DNA from: Psychromarinibacter sp048262455
Lineage (GTDB): Bacteria > Pseudomonadota > Alphaproteobacteria > Rhodobacterales > Rhodobacteraceae
DNA: 64,000 nt
Reading direction: 5' to 3'
Assembly (NCBI GenBank): GCA_048262455.1
Contig: JBLXFD010000002.1
Coordinates: 124,001-188,000 of the forward strand
This document shows positions 51,137 through 60,740 of the stretch, piece by piece (positions within the stretch are counted from its first letter, which is position 1; each line of letters opens with the position of its first letter). Position numbers and translations under genes: made by a program. The notes beneath the pieces were generated by a model. That model worked only from the letters and a program-made list of their open reading frames with translations, made no database searches and was not told the origin of the DNA.

Positions 51137-53911
51137 ATGTTCACCCTCGGCCCCATAGGTTTCACCGCCCCCTGGCTGCTGCTGGGCCTGCTGGCGCTGC
51201 CGATCCTGTGGCTGCTGCTGCGCGCGGTGCCGCCGGCGCCGATCCGGCGGCGGTTCCCCGGCGTGGCGCTGCTGCTGGGGCTGACGGACGACGAGACCCA
51301 AAGCGACAAGACCCCGTGGTGGCTGCTGCTGCTGCGAGCGCTGGCGGTGGCGGCGGTGATCCTCGGCTTCGCCGGCCCGGTGCTGAACCCGCGCGAGGAG
51401 GCGGCGGGCGGCGGGCCGCTGCTGATCGTGATGGACGGCAGCTGGGCCGAGGCGCAGGGCTGGACCCGGCGGCTGGACCGGGTGGCGGCGGCGCTGGACG
51501 AGGCGGGGCGGCTGGGCCGGCCGGTGGCGGTGGTGTCACTGACCGACCTGCCCGAGGGCGAGCTGCCGTTCCAGGCGGCGGATGCCTGGACGGCGCGTTT
51601 GGCCAGCCTCGCGCCGCAGCCGTGGGCGCCGGACCCCGAGGCGCTGGCGGACTGGGCCGAGGCACTGCCGGCCGAGGGCTTCGACACCTTCTGGATGTCC
51701 GACGGCCTCGCCCGCGACAGCCGCGCGGACCTGCTGGAGGCGCTGTCGGACCGCGGCGCGGTGACCGTCTTCGAAAGCCCCCAGCCGGTGCTGGCGCTGC
51801 GCCCGGCGGCCTTCGTCGACGGCGCGGTGGAGCTGACGGCGCTGCGCAGCCGCGCCGGGGACGCGCAGACCGTCACCGTGCTGGCGCGCGGGCTGGACCC
51901 GGCGGGGATCGAGCGGGAGCTGGCGCGGCAGGAGGTGGAATTCGCGGCGGGAGCGGCCGAGGCGAGCGTGACGCTGGACCTGCCGCCGGAGCTGCGAAAC
52001 CGGGTGTCGCGCTTCGAGATCGCCGGGGTACGCTCTGCCGGGGCCGTGACCCTGACCGACGACGCCCTGCGCCGGCGCGAGGTGGCGATGATCGCCGGCC
52101 GCGACGACCGCGAGGGGCTGGAGCTGCTGTCGCCGCTCTACTACCTGCGCCGCGCCCTGACCCCCACCGCCGACCTGATCGACGGGGACCTGCAGGACAT
52201 CCTGCTGGCTAATCCCGACGTGCTGGTGCTGGCCGACGTGGCGACGCTGGGCGCGGGAGAGCAGGCGCCGCTGCAGGACTGGGTCGAGAAGGGCGGGCTG
52301 CTGCTGCGCTTTGCCGGGCCGCGGCTGGCGGGCTCTGACATGGGCCGCGCCGAGGAAGACCCGCTGATGCCGGTGCGGCTGCGCGCGGGCGGGCGCAGCA
52401 TCGGCGGCGCCATGAGCTGGGGCGAGCCGAAGCGGCTGCGGCCCTTCGCGGAAGGCTCGCCCTTCTTCGGGCTCGCGGTGCCGGAGGACGTGACCGTCAC
52501 CAGCCAGGTGATGGCCCAGCCCGACCCGCAGCTGGCAGAGCGGGTGATCGCCTCGCTCGCCGACGGCACGCCCTTGGTGACGCGCAAGCGGCTGGGGCAG
52601 GGGCAGGTGGTGCTGTTCCACGTCACCGCCAATGCCGAGTGGTCGACGCTGCCGCTCTCGGGCCTGTTCGTGCAGATGCTGGAGCGGCTGGCGGTCTCGA
52701 CTCGCCCCAGCCAGCCCACGGCCGAGGAACTGGCGGGCACCACATGGGTGCCCGACGCGGTGCTGGACGGCTTCGGCGTGGTGCAGGACGCGGGCACGCT
52801 GCCGGGGGTGCCGGGCGAGCGGCTGGCCGAGGCGGTGCCCGGCCCGCAGATGCCGCCGGGGCTGTACACCGGCGAGGATCGGCGCATCGCGGTGAACGTC
52901 ACCGGCGCAGAGACGGAGCTGGCGGCGATGACCTGGCCTGCCGGCGTGACGGTGACCGGGCTGGAGGTGCGCGACGAGGTGCGGCTGACCGGTTGGCTGC
53001 TGGCGGCGGCGCTGGCGCTGATGTGCCTCGACGTGATCGCCTCGCTCTGGATCTCGGGGCGGCTGCCCCGGCTTTCGCGCGGCGCGGCGGCGGCGTTGCT
53101 GGGCGCGGCGCTGCTGGTGCCGCAGCCGCAGGGGGCATGGGCGCAGACCTCGGACGACGACCTGGCGATCCGCGCCACCTCGGAGACGACGCTGGGCTAC
53201 GTGCTGACCGGCGACGACCGGCTGGACGGGGTGTCCGAGGCCGGTCTGCGGGGGCTGGGCGAGGTGCTGTGGAACCGCACCTCGATCGAGCCGGCCGATC
53301 CCATCGGCGTGGACCTGGAGCGCGACGAGCTGGCCTTCTTCGCCTTCCTCTACTGGCCGGTGACCGAGAACCAGCCGATGCCCTCCGCCGACGCCTACGC
53401 CCGGCTGAACCGCTACCTGCGGCAGGGCGGGATGATCCTGTTCGACACCCGCGATGCCGACATCGCCGGCTTCGGCGCCTCCAGCCCCAACGGGCGCAAG
53501 CTGCAGCAGCTGGCCGCCGCGCTGGACGTGCCGCCGCTGGAGCCGGTGCCGGACGACCACGTGCTGACCCGCACCTTCTACCTGCTGCAGGACTTCCCCG
53601 GCCGCCACGCCGGCCGCGACGTCTGGGTCGAGGCGGCGCCGCCGGATGCCGAGCAGGTCGAGGGGATGCCGTTCCGCAACCTCAACGACAACGTGACCCC
53701 GGTGGTGATCGGCGGCAACGACTGGGCCGCCGCCTGGGCCAGCGACGAGCGCGGCAACCGCATGTTCCCGGTGGGCCGCGGCTTTGCCGGCGAGCGCCAG
53801 CGCGAGATGGCGCTGCGGTTCGGGGTGAACCTGATCATGCACGTGCTGACCGGCAACTACAAATCCGACCAGGTGCACGTGCCGGCGCTGCTGGACCGGC
53901 TGGGCCAATGA
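51137..53911 (+). CDS. BatA-like/DUF4159 membrane protein
   Basis: A 924-residue membrane protein. The N-terminus (about 1-85) is a BatA-type module with two spans, IGFTAPWLLLGLLALPILWL and PWWLLLLRALAVAAVILGFA. A VWA-like region follows whose metal site is lost (LLIVMDGSWAEAQGW where D-x-S-x-S is expected). There is a Ser/Leu-rich central part, spans at about 615-635 and 645-665, and a C-terminal DUF4159 domain (about 673-924) with LFDTRDADIAGFGA and DHVLTRTFYLLQDFPGR. Probable periplasmic C-terminus. One base separates it from the DUF58 gene. Its role is not established. Confidence 0.9.
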   Translation: MFTLGPIGFTAPWLLLGLLALPILWLLLRAVPPAPIRRRFPGVALLLGLTDDETQSDKTPWWLLLLRALAVAAVILGFAGPVLNPREEAAGGGPLLIVMDGSWAEAQGWTRRLDRVAAALDEAGRLGRPVAVVSLTDLPEGELPFQAADAWTARLASLAPQPWAPDPEALADWAEALPAEGFDTFWMSDGLARDSRADLLEALSDRGAVTVFESPQPVLALRPAAFVDGAVELTALRSRAGDAQTVTVLARGLDPAGIERELARQEVEFAAGAAEASVTLDLPPELRNRVSRFEIAGVRSAGAVTLTDDALRRREVAMIAGRDDREGLELLSPLYYLRRALTPTADLIDGDLQDILLANPDVLVLADVATLGAGEQAPLQDWVEKGGLLLRFAGPRLAGSDMGRAEEDPLMPVRLRAGGRSIGGAMSWGEPKRLRPFAEGSPFFGLAVPEDVTVTSQVMAQPDPQLAERVIASLADGTPLVTRKRLGQGQVVLFHVTANAEWSTLPLSGLFVQMLERLAVSTRPSQPTAEELAGTTWVPDAVLDGFGVVQDAGTLPGVPGERLAEAVPGPQMPPGLYTGEDRRIAVNVTGAETELAAMTWPAGVTVTGLEVRDEVRLTGWLLAAALALMCLDVIASLWISGRLPRLSRGAAAALLGAALLVPQPQGAWAQTSDDDLAIRATSETTLGYVLTGDDRLDGVSEAGLRGLGEVLWNRTSIEPADPIGVDLERDELAFFAFLYWPVTENQPMPSADAYARLNRYLRQGGMILFDTRDADIAGFGASSPNGRKLQQLAAALDVPPLEPVPDDHVLTRTFYLLQDFPGRHAGRDVWVEAAPPDAEQVEGMPFRNLNDNVTPVVIGGNDWAAAWASDERGNRMFPVGRGFAGERQREMALRFGVNLIMHVLTGNYKSDQVHVPALLDRLGQ

Positions 53912-53930
53912 GCGCGGCGCCCGATAACCG

Positions 53931-54008
53931 GCGGGGCAGGGGGCTGTCCGCCCCCTCTGGCCTGCGGCCATTCACCCCCGAGGATATTTCGAAACCAGAG
54001 ATGGCAGG
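53931..54008 (+). repeat. Dispersed hairpin repeat, copy C
   Basis: AGGGGGC (53938-53944) TGTCC GCCCCCT (53950-53956), then GGCCTGCGGCC, CCCCCGAGGATATTTCG and AAACCAGAGATGGCAGG. It fills the gap between the DUF4159 gene and the next membrane-protein gene and ends at that gene's ribosome-binding site. Confidence 0.75.
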
Positions 54009-54017
54009 AGGGTCCGC

Positions 54018-56093
54018 GTGACCGGATCGGTGATCTTCGACCCGCTGCTGGCCTGGCCCCTGGTCTGGGCCGCGGCCGCGCTGGCGGCGCTGTTCGTGGC
54101 GGCGGCGGTCCTGCGGGGGCTGTCCGGCTGGTGGCTGCGGGCGCTGGCGGCGCTGGTGCTGGTAGCGGCGCTGCTGAACCCCTCGTTGCAGCAGGAGGAG
54201 CGGGCGCCGCTGAGCGACATCGTGATCCTGGTGGTGGACGAGAGCGCCAGCCAGCGCATCGCCGGGCGTCCGGCGCAGACCGAGGCGGCGATCGCGGCGG
54301 TGGAGGGCGAGGTGGCGGCGCTGCGGAACACCGAGCTGCGGGTGGTGCCGCTGGGCGACGGCGACGGCGACCAGGGCACGCTGCTGATGAGCGCCCTGGC
54401 CGAGGCCATGGCCGAGGAGCCGCGGGCGCGACTGGCCGGGGCGATCCTGCTGACCGACGGGCAGCTGCACGACGTGGACCGCGCCCCCGACCTGCCGGCG
54501 CCGCTGCACGTGCTGCTGACGGGCCGCGCGGCCGACTGGGACCGGCGGCTGCTGGTGACCAACGCGCCGGCCTTCGCGATCCTGGGAGAGCCTGTGACCC
54601 TGCGGCTGATGATCGAGGACCAGGGCGCAGTGCCCGCCGGCGAGGGCGCCAGCGCCGAGCTGCGGATCGCCGTGGACGGCGGCGAGGCGCAGGTCTTCCA
54701 GGTGCCCGTGGGCGAGGAGCTGGAGCTGCCGGTGACGCTGCCCCACGGCGGCATGAACGTGATCCAGTTCACCGTGCCCGAGGCCGGGGGCGAGCTGACC
54801 GACCGCAACAATTCCGCGGTGGTGCAGATCAACGGGGTGCGCGACCGGCTGCGGGTGCTGCTGGTGTCCGGCGAGCCGCACCCCGGCGAGCGGACATGGC
54901 GCAACCTGCTGAAGTCCGACAGCTCTGTCGACCTGGTGCATTTCACCATCCTGCGCCCGCCCGAGAAGCAGGACGGCGTGCCGGTGGACGAGCTGAGCCT
55001 GATCGCCTTTCCGACGCGCGAGCTGTTCATCGACAAGATCGACGAGTTCGACCTGATCATCTTCGACCGCTACAAGCGGCGGGGGATCCTGCCCTCGCTT
55101 TATCTCGACAACGTGCGGCAATACGTCGAGGGCGGCGGCGCGGTGCTGGTGGCGGCGGGGCCGGATTTCGCCACCGCGAACTCGCTGTATCGCTCGCCGC
55201 TGGGCGACGTGCTGCCCGCCGCGCCCACCAGCCGGGTGATCGAGGAGGGCTTTCGCCCCGCCATCAGCGCGCTTGGCGCGCGGCATCCCGTGACCGCCGG
55301 GCTGGAGGCCTTCGCGCCGCCGGCGCCGGAGGGCGAGGAGGGGCCGGGCTGGGGCCGCTGGTTCCGGCTGATCGACCTGGAGGCGACCTCGGGCGACGTG
55401 GTGATGACCGCCCTGGACGACCGGCCGCTGCTGGTGCTTGACCGGATCGGCGAGGGGCGCATCGCGCTGCTGGGGTCCGACCATGCCTGGCTGTGGAACC
55501 GCGGTTTCGAGGGCGGCGGGCCGCAGCTGGAGCTGCTGCGGCGGCTGGCGCACTGGATGATGAAGGAGCCGGAGCTGGAGGAGGAGGCGCTGGGCGCGGT
55601 GGCCGAGGGCCAGACCATGACCATCACCCGGCGCACCCTGGGCGAGGCGGTGGGCGAGGTGGAACTGACCGCGCCTGACGGCAGCGTCGTGATGGTGCCG
55701 CTGGAGGAGGTGGCGCCGGGCCGCTTCGAGGCGGTGGTGGAGGGGCCGGAGATCGGTCTTTACCGCCTGCGCGAGGGGGACCGCGAGGCGGTCATCGCGC
55801 TGGGCCCCGCGGCGCCGAAGGAATTCGAGGCGACCATCGCCTCGGGCGAGCTGCTGGCGCCGGAGGTGGACGCCACCCGCGGCGGCATCGCCCGCATCGA
55901 GGAGGGTCTGCCGGACCTGCGCAGCGTGCGCCCGGGGCGACCGGCGGCGGGGCGCGGCTGGTTGGGGATCACCCCGCGCGAAGCCTACCTGACCGCGGAC
56001 GTGACGGTGGTGCCGCTGGTGCAGGGCTGGCTGTTCCTGCTGCTGGCCTCGCTGCTGATGGTCGGGGCCTGGCTGCGCGAAGGGCGGCGGTAG
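54018..56093 (+). CDS. VWA-like membrane protein of the MoxR cluster
   Basis: A 691-residue membrane protein from GTG 54018, with GGAGGG seven bases upstream. Two N-terminal spans (AWPLVWAAAALAALFVAAAV and WLRALAALVLVAALLNP) are followed by an intact D-x-S-x-S motif in IVILVVDESASQRIAG (about 68-83), so the VWA metal site missing from the previous protein is present here. A glutamine-amidotransferase-like fold seems present at about 270-480 (VLLVSGEPHPGERTWRNLL, GGGAVLVAAGPDFA). One C-terminal span (GWLFLLLASLLMVGAWL). Function unknown; last gene of the cluster. Confidence 0.87.
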   Translation: MTGSVIFDPLLAWPLVWAAAALAALFVAAAVLRGLSGWWLRALAALVLVAALLNPSLQQEERAPLSDIVILVVDESASQRIAGRPAQTEAAIAAVEGEVAALRNTELRVVPLGDGDGDQGTLLMSALAEAMAEEPRARLAGAILLTDGQLHDVDRAPDLPAPLHVLLTGRAADWDRRLLVTNAPAFAILGEPVTLRLMIEDQGAVPAGEGASAELRIAVDGGEAQVFQVPVGEELELPVTLPHGGMNVIQFTVPEAGGELTDRNNSAVVQINGVRDRLRVLLVSGEPHPGERTWRNLLKSDSSVDLVHFTILRPPEKQDGVPVDELSLIAFPTRELFIDKIDEFDLIIFDRYKRRGILPSLYLDNVRQYVEGGGAVLVAAGPDFATANSLYRSPLGDVLPAAPTSRVIEEGFRPAISALGARHPVTAGLEAFAPPAPEGEEGPGWGRWFRLIDLEATSGDVVMTALDDRPLLVLDRIGEGRIALLGSDHAWLWNRGFEGGGPQLELLRRLAHWMMKEPELEEEALGAVAEGQTMTITRRTLGEAVGEVELTAPDGSVVMVPLEEVAPGRFEAVVEGPEIGLYRLREGDREAVIALGPAAPKEFEATIASGELLAPEVDATRGGIARIEEGLPDLRSVRPGRPAAGRGWLGITPREAYLTADVTVVPLVQGWLFLLLASLLMVGAWLREGRR

Positions 56094-56157
56094 CCGCCGC
56101 GCGCTCAGGATCATCATCTAGGGGAATGGTGCGCCCGCCGAGGGAGGGGCGAGGTGA

Positions 56158-56254
56158 GAGGCTGGACAACGACCCAAGCGGGGCTCGTTACGGCTGCTTC
56201 CTTCCGGACCTGACCGGGTTGGCGAGGCGCCTGCCCGCGCCAACCTCTCGAGCC
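56158..56254 (-). ncRNA. ffs: Signal recognition particle RNA (4.5S type)
   Basis: The minus strand holds the diagnostic apical domain GGTCAGGTCCGGAAGGAAGC followed by AGCC, with flanking arms that pair to form the long SRP helix (GGCTCGAGAGGTTGGC at the 5' side with the 3' end CCAGCCTC side). Size is about 97 bases, as in small bacterial SRP RNAs. The RNA guides Ffh to nascent membrane proteins. Ends are approximate to a few bases. Confidence 0.95.
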
Positions 56255-56388
56255 GGTACATAGGGGCGGCGCGGCGGATTCGCAAGCCTGCCGGTGGCGT
56301 GTCGCCAGTGGACCGGGAATCCGTCGCAAAGGGACGCGACCCGGCGCGGCGGGGGGCCGCACGCTTGGAGGCAGCACAGGAGGCCGCC

Positions 56389-57522
56389 ATGCTTGACACC
56401 CCCGCGCTCACCCTCGCCGCCGACGGGCTGCACCTGTCACGGGGCGAGGCGCCCGATGCCGTCTTCCCCCTGCTGTGGCTGCGGCACAATTGCCCCAGCG
56501 CCTTCCACCCCGAGACGGAGGAGCGGGTGCTGGACCTGCGGGACCTGCCCGAGGCGCCGGTGCTGGACGCGGCTGCGCTGACGGACGGGCAGCTGCGGCT
56601 GAGCTGGGAGGGCGGGCACGAGAGCCGCTTTGCGCTGGACTGGCTGCTGGACCACGTGCCCGGCACCCCGCCCCGCGACCCGGCGCGGCTGGCGCCGGTG
56701 CTGTGGGACGGCGCTTTGGGCGCGGCAGGCGTGCCGCGGCACCGGGCGGAGGAGATCCTGCGGGACGACGCGGCGCTGGCGCAGTGGATGCGCGAGACGG
56801 CGCGCTACGGGCTGTCGATCGTGGAGGGCGTGGCGCCGGAGCCGGAGGCGGGCATGGCGGTGGCCCGGCGCGCGGGCTTCCTGCGCGAGACGAACTTTGG
56901 CCTCACCTTCGCGGTGCGGACCAGGCCGAACCCGAACAACCTTGCCTATACCTCCGAGGCGCTGCCGCTGCACACCGACCTGCCGAACCAGGAATTGCCG
57001 CCGGGCTACCAGTTCCTGCATTGCATCGCCAACGAGGCGGAGGGCGGCGGCTCTGTCTTCGTGGACGGGTTCCGCGTGGCGGAGGACCTGTGCCGCGAGG
57101 CGCCGGAGGATTTCGCCCTGCTGACCAAGGTGCCGGTGCCCTTCCGGTTCCACGACGCCGAGACCGACCTGCGCAGCCACCGGCCGATCATCGACCTGCA
57201 CCACGACGGGCGGGTAAAGGAAATCTCGCACAGCGCGCACCTGGTGGATGTCTTCGACATGGAGCCACGGGTGCTGGCGGCTTTCTACCCGGTGTTCCGG
57301 CGCTGGCTGGCGCGGCTGGACGACCCGGCGGGGGCGGTGACGCTGAAGCTGCGGGGCGGCGAGATCGCGGTTTTCGACAACCGGCGCACGCTGCACGGGC
57401 GCACGCGCTTTTTGCCCAACACCGGCCACCGGCACCTGCACGGCTGCTACGTGGACCGGCAGGAGTTCGACAGCCGGCTGCGGGTGCTGGCCCGCGCCGC
57501 GGAAGGCGGCCGGGGGGCGTGA
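56389..57522 (+). CDS. Gamma-butyrobetaine hydroxylase-like Fe(II)/2-oxoglutarate dioxygenase
   Basis: A 377-residue dioxygenase with the GBBH architecture: an N-terminal DUF971-like domain (about 20-100; FPLLWLRHNCPSAFHPETEE) and a TauD/TfdA catalytic domain. The iron ligands fit EALPLHTDLPNQELPPGYQF (H-x-D) and the distal His in FDNRRTLHGRTRF, whose Arg would bind 2-oxoglutarate. I start at ATG 56389 because GGAGG lies six bases upstream. Gamma-butyrobetaine (carnitine synthesis) is one candidate substrate; related enzymes act on other trimethylammonium compounds. It stands alone. Confidence 0.88.
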   Translation: MLDTPALTLAADGLHLSRGEAPDAVFPLLWLRHNCPSAFHPETEERVLDLRDLPEAPVLDAAALTDGQLRLSWEGGHESRFALDWLLDHVPGTPPRDPARLAPVLWDGALGAAGVPRHRAEEILRDDAALAQWMRETARYGLSIVEGVAPEPEAGMAVARRAGFLRETNFGLTFAVRTRPNPNNLAYTSEALPLHTDLPNQELPPGYQFLHCIANEAEGGGSVFVDGFRVAEDLCREAPEDFALLTKVPVPFRFHDAETDLRSHRPIIDLHHDGRVKEISHSAHLVDVFDMEPRVLAAFYPVFRRWLARLDDPAGAVTLKLRGGEIAVFDNRRTLHGRTRFLPNTGHRHLHGCYVDRQEFDSRLRVLARAAEGGRGA

Positions 57523-57538
57523 CCCCCGGCCGGCATCG

Positions 57539-59518
57539 TCACAGTCGGATGCGGTAGCGCGCGAAGCCGTCGGGCCCGTCGCCTGCCTCCTCGATCGTCA
57601 CGCCCTTCACGTCGCCGATGTAGCCGGAGGCCGCGGGGCCGGTGTCGAACAGCACCGTCGCCCCCTCCAGCGGCGCGAAGGTCCAGTTGGCGTCGGCCGA
57701 GGGATTGATGGTGCCCTGCTCGACGATGTAGCGGACGATCACGTCGCGGTTGGTGTCCGGCGCCTCGAAGATCAGGGTCGAGCCGTCGGCGCCCGGGAAG
57801 CTGCCGCCGCCGCCGGCGCGGTAGTTGTTGGTGGCCACCACGAATTCCTGCGTCGGGTCGATAGGCTGGCCGTTGTACTGCAGGTCGACGATGCGGCTGG
57901 CGTCCGGGTTCTCCAGCTCTCCCTTCGGGCCGTATTTCGATGGCTGGCTGAGGTCGATCCGGTAGGTCACGCCGTCCATCACGTCGAAGTTGTAGCTGGG
58001 GAAGTCGGGGTTCAGCAGCACCTGGTCGGGCTTGCCCGGCTCCACCATGTTGAACATGCCGGCGGAGCGTTCCAGCCAGTCCTTGACCTGCGCGCCGGTG
58101 ATCTTCACCGCCCGCACGGTGTTGGGGTAGAGGTAGAGGTCGGCGACGTTCTTGATCGCCACGCTGCCGCGGCCGACGTCGGTGTAATACTCCGGCCCGC
58201 CGCGGCCGCCGGCCTTGAAGGGCGCGGCGGCGGAGAGGATCGGCAGGCCCGCGTACTCGCTGCCCGCCAGCATCTGCTCGATGTACCAGGTCTGGGCGTT
58301 CGAGACGATCTGCACCGAGGGATCATCCGCCACCAGCGCGAAGTAGCTGTGCAGCGGCGCCGAGGTCTCGCCCACCGCGCGGCGCACGTACTCCAGCGTC
58401 GCCTCGTGCTCTGGCCGGACGCTTTCCAGCACTTCCTCGTCGCTGTCCACCAGCGCGGTGACAGTGCGGTCCTCGTTCCGCTGCGAGATCGGCCGCGCCG
58501 AGGTCTCGTAGCCCATGACGCGCCAGGCGTTGCCGTCCCGTTCCAGCATCAGGTCGATCAGCCCGAGGTGCGAGCCCCAGAAGCCGCCCATGGTGGCCGG
58601 CTTGCCGTGGATCGTGCCCTTGGCGGCGTCGACGGCGGCGTAGCCTTGGTAGGTGTCCGAGGGGAAGACGAGATGGCTGTGGCCGGTCATCACCGCGTCG
58701 ATCCCGTCCACGGCGGCGAGGGGGACAGAGGCGTTCTCCATCATCTCGACATGCTCGGCAGAGCCGATGCCGGAGTGCGACAGCGCGATCACGATGTCCG
58801 CGCCGGCCTCGCGCATCTCGGGCACGTAAGCCTCGGCGGTGCGGACGATGTCGCGGACCTGCACCTTGCCCTCCAGGTGCTTGCTGTCCCAGGTCATGAT
58901 CTGCGGCGGGGTGAAGCCGATGATGCCGATCCGGATGGGATGCTCGGCCCCGGCGCCGTCCTTCAGCATCCGGTCGAGGATCACGTAGGGCTTGAACAGG
59001 GTCTTGTCGTCCCGCGGGGCGCCGCCCAGTTCCGTCGCGACGTTGGCCAGCACCACAGGGAATTTCGCGCCGGCCATGGCGTTGTTCAGGAACTCGAGCC
59101 CGTAGTTGAACTCGTGGTTGCCGATGGTGGTGGCGTCGTAGCCCAGCGTGTTCATGGCGGTGATCATCGGGTGCATGTCGCCGGCCTTCATGCCGCGCTC
59201 GTAGGCGATGTAGTCGCCCATCGGGTTGCCCTGGATCAGGTCGCCGTTGTCCAGCAGCAGCGCGTTGGTGGCCTCGGCGCGGATCTCCTCGACAATCGAG
59301 GCGGTGCGGGCGAGGCCGACGGTGTCGACGGGTTTGTCGGCGTAATAGTCGTAGGGGAAGATGTGGACGTGCAGGTCGGTCGTTTCCATCAGCCGCAGGT
59401 GGGCCTGGCCTGCGGCGGCGCGGGCGGAGAAGGGGTGAAGGGCGATCAAGGACGCTCCTGCGGCTGTGCCGGCAAGGAAGGCGCGGCGGTTCAGAAGGCT
59501 GGGGACGGGTCTGGTCAT
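57539..59518 (-). CDS. cpdB: Periplasmic 2',3'-cyclic-nucleotide 2'-phosphodiesterase/3'-nucleotidase
   Basis: A 659-residue bifunctional nucleotidase. The N-terminus LLNRRAFLAGTAAGASLIAL has a twin-arginine signal, so Tat export is likely. Metallophosphatase motifs: LMETTDLHVHIFPYDYY (about 44-60), LLDNGDLIQGNPMGDY, TTIGNHEFNYGLEFL, VIALSHSGIG and VMTGHSHLVFP. The C-terminal nucleotide-binding domain contains VATNNYRAGGGGSFPG. It releases nucleoside and phosphate from RNA breakdown products and supplies phosphorus. Longer upstream readings run into intergenic repeat and are rejected. Confidence 0.94.
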   Translation of the reverse strand: MTRPVPSLLNRRAFLAGTAAGASLIALHPFSARAAAGQAHLRLMETTDLHVHIFPYDYYADKPVDTVGLARTASIVEEIRAEATNALLLDNGDLIQGNPMGDYIAYERGMKAGDMHPMITAMNTLGYDATTIGNHEFNYGLEFLNNAMAGAKFPVVLANVATELGGAPRDDKTLFKPYVILDRMLKDGAGAEHPIRIGIIGFTPPQIMTWDSKHLEGKVQVRDIVRTAEAYVPEMREAGADIVIALSHSGIGSAEHVEMMENASVPLAAVDGIDAVMTGHSHLVFPSDTYQGYAAVDAAKGTIHGKPATMGGFWGSHLGLIDLMLERDGNAWRVMGYETSARPISQRNEDRTVTALVDSDEEVLESVRPEHEATLEYVRRAVGETSAPLHSYFALVADDPSVQIVSNAQTWYIEQMLAGSEYAGLPILSAAAPFKAGGRGGPEYYTDVGRGSVAIKNVADLYLYPNTVRAVKITGAQVKDWLERSAGMFNMVEPGKPDQVLLNPDFPSYNFDVMDGVTYRIDLSQPSKYGPKGELENPDASRIVDLQYNGQPIDPTQEFVVATNNYRAGGGGSFPGADGSTLIFEAPDTNRDVIVRYIVEQGTINPSADANWTFAPLEGATVLFDTGPAASGYIGDVKGVTIEEAGDGPDGFARYRIRL

Positions 59519-59599
59519 AGCGATTCTCCCTGACGAGTGGGACAAGCCTATAGCGGGGTTTTGTGACACCAAAGCATTCGTTTCCGGCGATCCGGCGGA

Positions 59600-59683
59600 G
59601 CGCCTGCGGCGCAAGACCCTTGGTGGGACGAGGGGCGCTGCCCCTCGCGCTCCCCGGGATACTTGGAAACCAGAGATTTGCAG
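59600..59683 (+). repeat. Dispersed hairpin repeat, copy D
   Basis: Nearly identical to copy A: GCCTGCGGCGCAAGA, then CGAGGGGC GCT GCCCCTCG (59629-59647) and CTCCCCGGGATACTTGGAAA followed by CCAGAGA. It lies in the divergent gap between cpdB and nudC, about 70 bases before the nudC start. Confidence 0.78.
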
Positions 59684-59750
59684 CGGGCGGGCCGAATTGC
59701 ACCGGCGGCTGGCGCATGCGATGACGGCGCGGGGCAGCGGGAGGCGACAG

Positions 59751-60713
59751 GTGCGGCTGGCGGAGAGCGTGACTTTCGGGGGATCGGCCCTGGACCGGGC
59801 GGCGGAGCGGCGCGGCGACGCGGCGGCGATGGCGGGGATGCTGGCGGACCCGGCGGCGCGGGTGCTGCCGATCTGGCGCGGCAAGCCGCTGTTCGGGGAC
59901 GCGGACCTGGACGGGCTGGGCTGGCTGGAGGTGGGGCACCGGCTGCTGGTCTCGGCCGGGCTGAAGATCTTCCTGGGGCTGGACGAGGGCGCGCCGCGCT
60001 TTGCTTGCGACGTCTCGGCCTGGGAGCCGCAGGTGATGCCCGAGGAACTGGGCGGTTTCGCCGACCCCTCGCGCCAGTACCACCCGGCGCTGGCGCCGAC
60101 CCAGAGTTTCGCCGAGCTGCGCGGCGCCATGACCCGGCTGACCCCGCGCGAGGCGGAGCTGGCGGCCACCGCCAAGGCTGTCACCGGCTGGCACGCCACC
60201 CACGGGTTCTGCGCGCGCTGCGGCGCCGCGTCGGAGGTGGCGATGGCCGGCTGGCAGCGCGATTGCCGGGCCTGCGGGACCTCGCATTTCCCGCGCACCG
60301 ACCCGGTGGTGATCATGCTGATCCTGCGCGGCAACTCGGTTCTGCTGGGGCGCAACGCGGCCTGGCCGGAGGGGATGTATTCGCTGCTGGCCGGTTTCGT
60401 CGAGCCCGGAGAGCCGATCGAGGCCGCGGTGCGGCGCGAGGTCTTCGAGGAGGCGGGGATTCGGGTGGGACGCGTGGACTATCTGGCTTCGCAGCCCTGG
60501 CCGTTTCCGATGTCGCTGATGTTCGGCTGCACCGGCGAGGCGCTGGACGCGGAGATCACGGTGGACCCGGCAGAGCTGGAGGACGCCATATGGGTCAGCC
60601 GGGAAGAGATGATGGAGGTTTTCGCGGGCAACAGTACCCGCCTGAAACCGGCGCGGCGCGGGGCGATCGCGCATTTCCTGATTTCAAACTGGCTTGCCGA
60701 CCGGCTAGACTGA
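59751..60713 (+). CDS. nudC: NAD(+) diphosphatase
   Basis: A 320-residue Nudix hydrolase that cleaves NADH/NAD+ and can remove NAD caps from RNA. I choose GTG 59751 (GGGAGG at 59739-59744 upstream); an ATG at 59721 would add ten residues but has no ribosome-binding site. Seen: an N-terminal NADH-type domain, zinc ribbon CARCGAAS...CRACG (about 158-182), the Nudix box GFVEPGEPIEAAVRREVFEE (about 213-232) then AGI, and the diagnostic SQPWPFPMSLM. Confidence 0.94.
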   Translation: MRLAESVTFGGSALDRAAERRGDAAAMAGMLADPAARVLPIWRGKPLFGDADLDGLGWLEVGHRLLVSAGLKIFLGLDEGAPRFACDVSAWEPQVMPEELGGFADPSRQYHPALAPTQSFAELRGAMTRLTPREAELAATAKAVTGWHATHGFCARCGAASEVAMAGWQRDCRACGTSHFPRTDPVVIMLILRGNSVLLGRNAAWPEGMYSLLAGFVEPGEPIEAAVRREVFEEAGIRVGRVDYLASQPWPFPMSLMFGCTGEALDAEITVDPAELEDAIWVSREEMMEVFAGNSTRLKPARRGAIAHFLISNWLADRLD

Positions 60714-60740
60714 CCCGCAAAGGCAAGGGGCAGAGCGGCA

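Noticed and set aside
59519..60355. An N-terminal extension of cpdB to 60355
   Set aside because: It would run antisense through nudC and the repeat element; the Tat signal peptide starts at 59518.
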